DNA of 64,000 bases from Karstenula rhodostoma CBS 690.94 (lineage: Eukaryota; Ascomycota; Dothideomycetes; Pleosporales; Didymosphaeriaceae). Below are positions 61,319 to 64,000 of the stretch, piece by piece; positions within the stretch are counted from its first letter, which is position 1, and every line of letters starts with the position of its first letter. Under the pieces are notes generated by a model. It worked only from the letters and a program-made list of their open reading frames with translations, was not told where the DNA came from and ran no database searches. The DNA is taken from positions 1 through 64,000 of the forward strand of contig MU001517.1 in the NCBI GenBank assembly GCA_010093485.1, read 5' to 3'. The translations under genes and the position numbers were made by a program.

Positions 61319-63174
61319 ATGGCGTCTGAAAAGGCATCCCCCTCAGGATCGGAGCAAGGGCCGTTGGCCGGCACGGCAAAGTCCGACCATGAAGCCAGCC
61401 TCGAGCAGCCACTCGAGAGTGACAAACCTTCCGACGGTGAGGGGTTCCCAAGCTCTTGGCGGCTCGTGTCCATTGTCATCGCGCTTGTCCTAGGCATGTT
61501 CCTGGCTTCGCTGGACATGACCATCATCGGTACCGCCATTCCACGCATCACGGATCAATTCCACAGTCTGGACGACGTGGGTTGGTATGGCTCAGCATTC
61601 TTCCTCGCTATGGCTGCCTTCCAAGCGACTTGGGGCAAGGTCTACAAGTTCTTCGACCTTAAATACGTCTTTCTGGCCTCTATCTTCTGGTTTGAAGTGG
61701 GAAGCTTGATCTGCGGTAGGTATCCGTTACTGAAATTGGGTGATACCTCTGCTGACTTCAGAAAGCTGTCGCACCCAATAGCGTAGCACTTATCATCGGC
61801 CGAGCGATCACGGGCGTCGGTGCCGCTGGCATCATGGCTGGCTCGTACTCGATCGTCGCCTTCGCTGTGCCTCCGCATCAGCGCCCTGCATTCGGTGGAA
61901 TCATGGGCGCGACATTTGGTATTTCAAGTGTTATTGGCCCGCTCCTCGGTGGTGCCTTCACTGACGGTCCTTCGTGGCGATGGTGCTTCTACATCAACTT
62001 GCCTATCGGCGGTCTCTCGGCAGGAATCATCCTCTTCTTGTTCGTGACACCGAAGGCATCAAGATACAATGGCACACTCACATTGACGGAAAAGGCACTG
62101 CACATGGACCTGCCCGGCGCGTTTTTCATCCTGGCTTCCATCACGTCTTTTCTCCTGGCGCTCCAATGGGGCGGTACTACGAAGTCATGGGGTAACTCCG
62201 AGGTTATCGGAACCATTATCGGCTTTGTGTTGCTCCTTTTCGTCTTCTTGGGCGTCGAATATTGGCAAGGAGAACGGGCCCTGCTGGCGCCCAACCTGCT
62301 GAAGAAGAGGCATGTCTGGGCCGGCTCTGCGTACACGTTCTTGTAAGTTGCGACCTTACCCCACTGTACGGCTTCAGAGCTTTTCTGACGGATACAGCCT
62401 TGGTGCTGGATTCTTCATCCTCCTCTACTACATCCCCATCTACTTCCAGGCCGTGCTGGCGACGTCTGCGGAGCAGAGTGGCATCCGCAATCTGGCCCTG
62501 ATCATTGCACAGAGTAAGTTCCTATGTTCCAAGTTTGATCGTATGCCTTCAAGTCCCACCTAGCTGACCACGTTCCGCACGCAGTGCTTGCCGTCATAGT
62601 CGGCGGGATCTTGATCACGGCGCTCGGCCAGTTCGCCATATACATGGTCGTCGGCTCCGTGCTCGCCACTGTCGCCGCCGGCTTGATATACACCCTCGAC
62701 GTCGACTCCAGCAGCGGCGAGTGGATTGGCTACCAGGTCTTTATCGGGCTGACTGTCGGACTGGGGTTCCAAGTCCCTGTCATGGCCGCGCAAGCGCTCG
62801 CTAAGGAAGAAGACATACCCACGACGACGTCGCTGATCATGTTCTTTCAGACAATGGGTGGTGCGCTGGGCGTCAGCGCCGCGCAAACGGCCTTCAGCAA
62901 CAAGCTGATCGCCTCGCTGGTGAAGAAAGTGCCGGGAGTGAATCCGGGCCAGGTGCTCGCCGTCGGTGCAACAGACATCAGGAAGGTGTTCCCGCCCGAA
63001 TTGGTACCGGGCATCGTCGATGCGTACATGGACGGCTTGAAGGTGACTTTCATTTTCATCATCGCCTTGTGGGGCGTCGCGACTATCACTAGCGTCGCAA
63101 TGCCGTGGATTAACATTAAGGAGGCGTTGAAGAGAGACTCGCAGCCCAGGCCCCAGGGCGATGCGGCAGTGTGA
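61319..63174 (+). CDS. MFS transporter, 14-helix drug:H+ antiporter type
   Basis: Exons 61,319-61,715, 61,766-62,342, 62,398-62,513 and 62,585-63,174 (introns 50, 55 and 71 nt) give 559 residues. Intron 1 uses the acceptor GAAAG (not the CAG four bases earlier), because only that keeps the frame and restores GSLICAVAPNS, as usual in the family. Motifs: [12 protein letters not shown] in helix 1, [11 protein letters not shown], antiporter motif [14 protein letters not shown], and [13 protein letters not shown], typical of DHA2-like exporters; about 14 hydrophobic helices after a polar N-terminus of about 45 residues. Plasma-membrane export of toxic or self-made compounds is likely. An upstream in-frame ATG at 61,238 would add a 27-residue leader with no family look. 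Confidence 0.93.
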
Positions 63175-63958
63175 AACGGTCCTACTTGAAGCGCAGTTGG
63201 CTAAGCGACAGAAGTGTCGACGGATAGAGCTGGATGTGGCAGTGCTGTCGCTTGGTGATGACGAGGGTCGAAATTGCGCATCGGGGGCGCGAGATCGAGA
63301 CACGAGATAATTGCTGGTGGATCATCTGCGATAGCTTGTATAGTACGTGCGGTGCCGTTTGCCTCGTTGGGAGCGAGCTATAGACGAGATTTTCTTCACG
63401 GTCATGTCTTTACTCCGTGCCATTCTCTTGATACAAGATCTTTCTGTTATGAGCAGACTTAGCTGATAAGCATTCTGTGATTGGGCGAGGGCCGGCCTGC
63501 ATTTAGGCAGGGCCGTGTCCACGAACGGGTGTTCCTGCCAAAGCTGCGGACATCGTACGCGTGGCGGGCGGGAATGGCGGGAATGGCGGTGTTTCCGCTC
63601 GCTGCGTGGCGCTACCATGCCGTAGCTTATAGGTTAGGTACGTAAGCTTTGATCGAAGGACTTAAGTGTAGCCTTTCCGCCGGTATGGCCGGAACGCTTC
63701 TTTTGGCTTGCGATAAGCTTTGATCTCTCGCAACATCAAGTTTTCCCAATAGCCCTGAATATTTGACGCAATCATGGCATGAGAATGTTTTTTTCGCTCT
63801 TATTCCCTTACTATGTTACCTTCCTTTGTCACCGGATGGTTGAGGCGACGATAATCCCAGAGCCACGGTCACACGTGACTCACCCCACCGATCACCCCAA
63901 CACTCCCTCCTCCTCGCGGGCGCCTCCCTATTGTCTTCCACGACTCCGGGATCCCCAC
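63175..63958. other. Intergenic region right of the MFS gene
   Basis: No gene is supported. It includes a CACGTG core in GTCACACGTGAC near 63,868-63,879 and a CT-rich tract just before 63,959, as often seen in fungal promoters, suggesting a plus-strand gene starts at the window edge. Confidence 0.45.
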
Positions 63959-64000
63959 ATGTCCTTTGTCACCACCGTTTGTCTACGCCACATCGAGTAC
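63959..64000 (+). CDS. Possible start of a gene running off the window
   Basis: ATG in the context CCCCACATGTCC opens a frame of 14 codons (MSFVTTVCLRHIEY) to the end of the window, preceded by a pyrimidine-rich promoter-like tract. Too short to identify; it may be chance. Confidence 0.25.
   Translation, partial: MSFVTTVCLRHIEY

Noticed and set aside
62560..63303. 247-codon ORF antisense to the MFS transporter
   Set aside because: It lies on the reverse strand of a well-supported exon and is Arg/Asp/His-rich, as expected from reading a GC-rich membrane-protein gene backwards.

Overview
The window is the left end of a chromosome of a filamentous ascomycete (Pezizomycotina). Evidence: (CCCTAA)n telomeric repeats at base 1, short spliceosomal introns (50-95 nt) with GTRNGT donors and CTRAY branch sites, fungal gene families, and a 36.6-kb AT-rich block with almost no CpA/TpG, the signature of repeat-induced point mutation (RIP). 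The species cannot be named from sequence alone.

1-36,900, the subtelomere. The telomere (1-95) and a short unmutated GC-rich stretch (96-255) lead into a dead, RIP-mutated repeat block. Three head-to-tail subtelomeric units (A to about 14,344; B 14,345-25,746; C 25,747-29,366) are truncated to different degrees on the telomere side but end at the same border: a 22-bp minisatellite followed by a 27-bp palindrome. Each unit carries remnants of a minus-strand telomere-linked RecQ-type helicase (decayed motifs I, Ia, II and III are readable in unit A) and of an unknown plus-strand ORF. Unit A also has an unknown minus-strand reading frame interrupted by apparent introns that share a near-identical palindromic core, so they look like introner-like elements. 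Next come two Ty3/Gypsy retrotransposon relics (29,373-35,756) and an inverted LTR-like fragment (35,757-36,175).

36,961-42,600, the border of the euchromatin. The first gene (37,141-38,418, minus, unknown) has lost about 60 C-terminal codons to three CAR-to-TAR stop codons, which looks like RIP leaking out of the repeat block. A 3.3-kb stretch without a convincing gene follows, then an intact alpha/beta hydrolase gene.

42,620-51,955 is a giant DUF3638/DUF3645-type gene (minus, 3,094 codons over two exons). It carries seven in-frame stops, each explained by one C:G-to-T:A change of a Trp or Gln codon in CpA context, with no frameshift.

52,771-63,174 resembles a small metabolic or detoxification cluster: a secreted FAD-linked oxidoreductase, a Zn2Cys6 transcription factor, an Old Yellow Enzyme whose catalytic Asn is replaced by Leu, and a divergently transcribed 14-helix MFS transporter. 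The OYE-MFS promoter has three CGG-N4-CCG palindromes and a 22-bp inverted repeat, plausible sites for the neighbouring Zn2Cys6 regulator. No polyketide synthase, NRPS or terpene synthase is inside the window.
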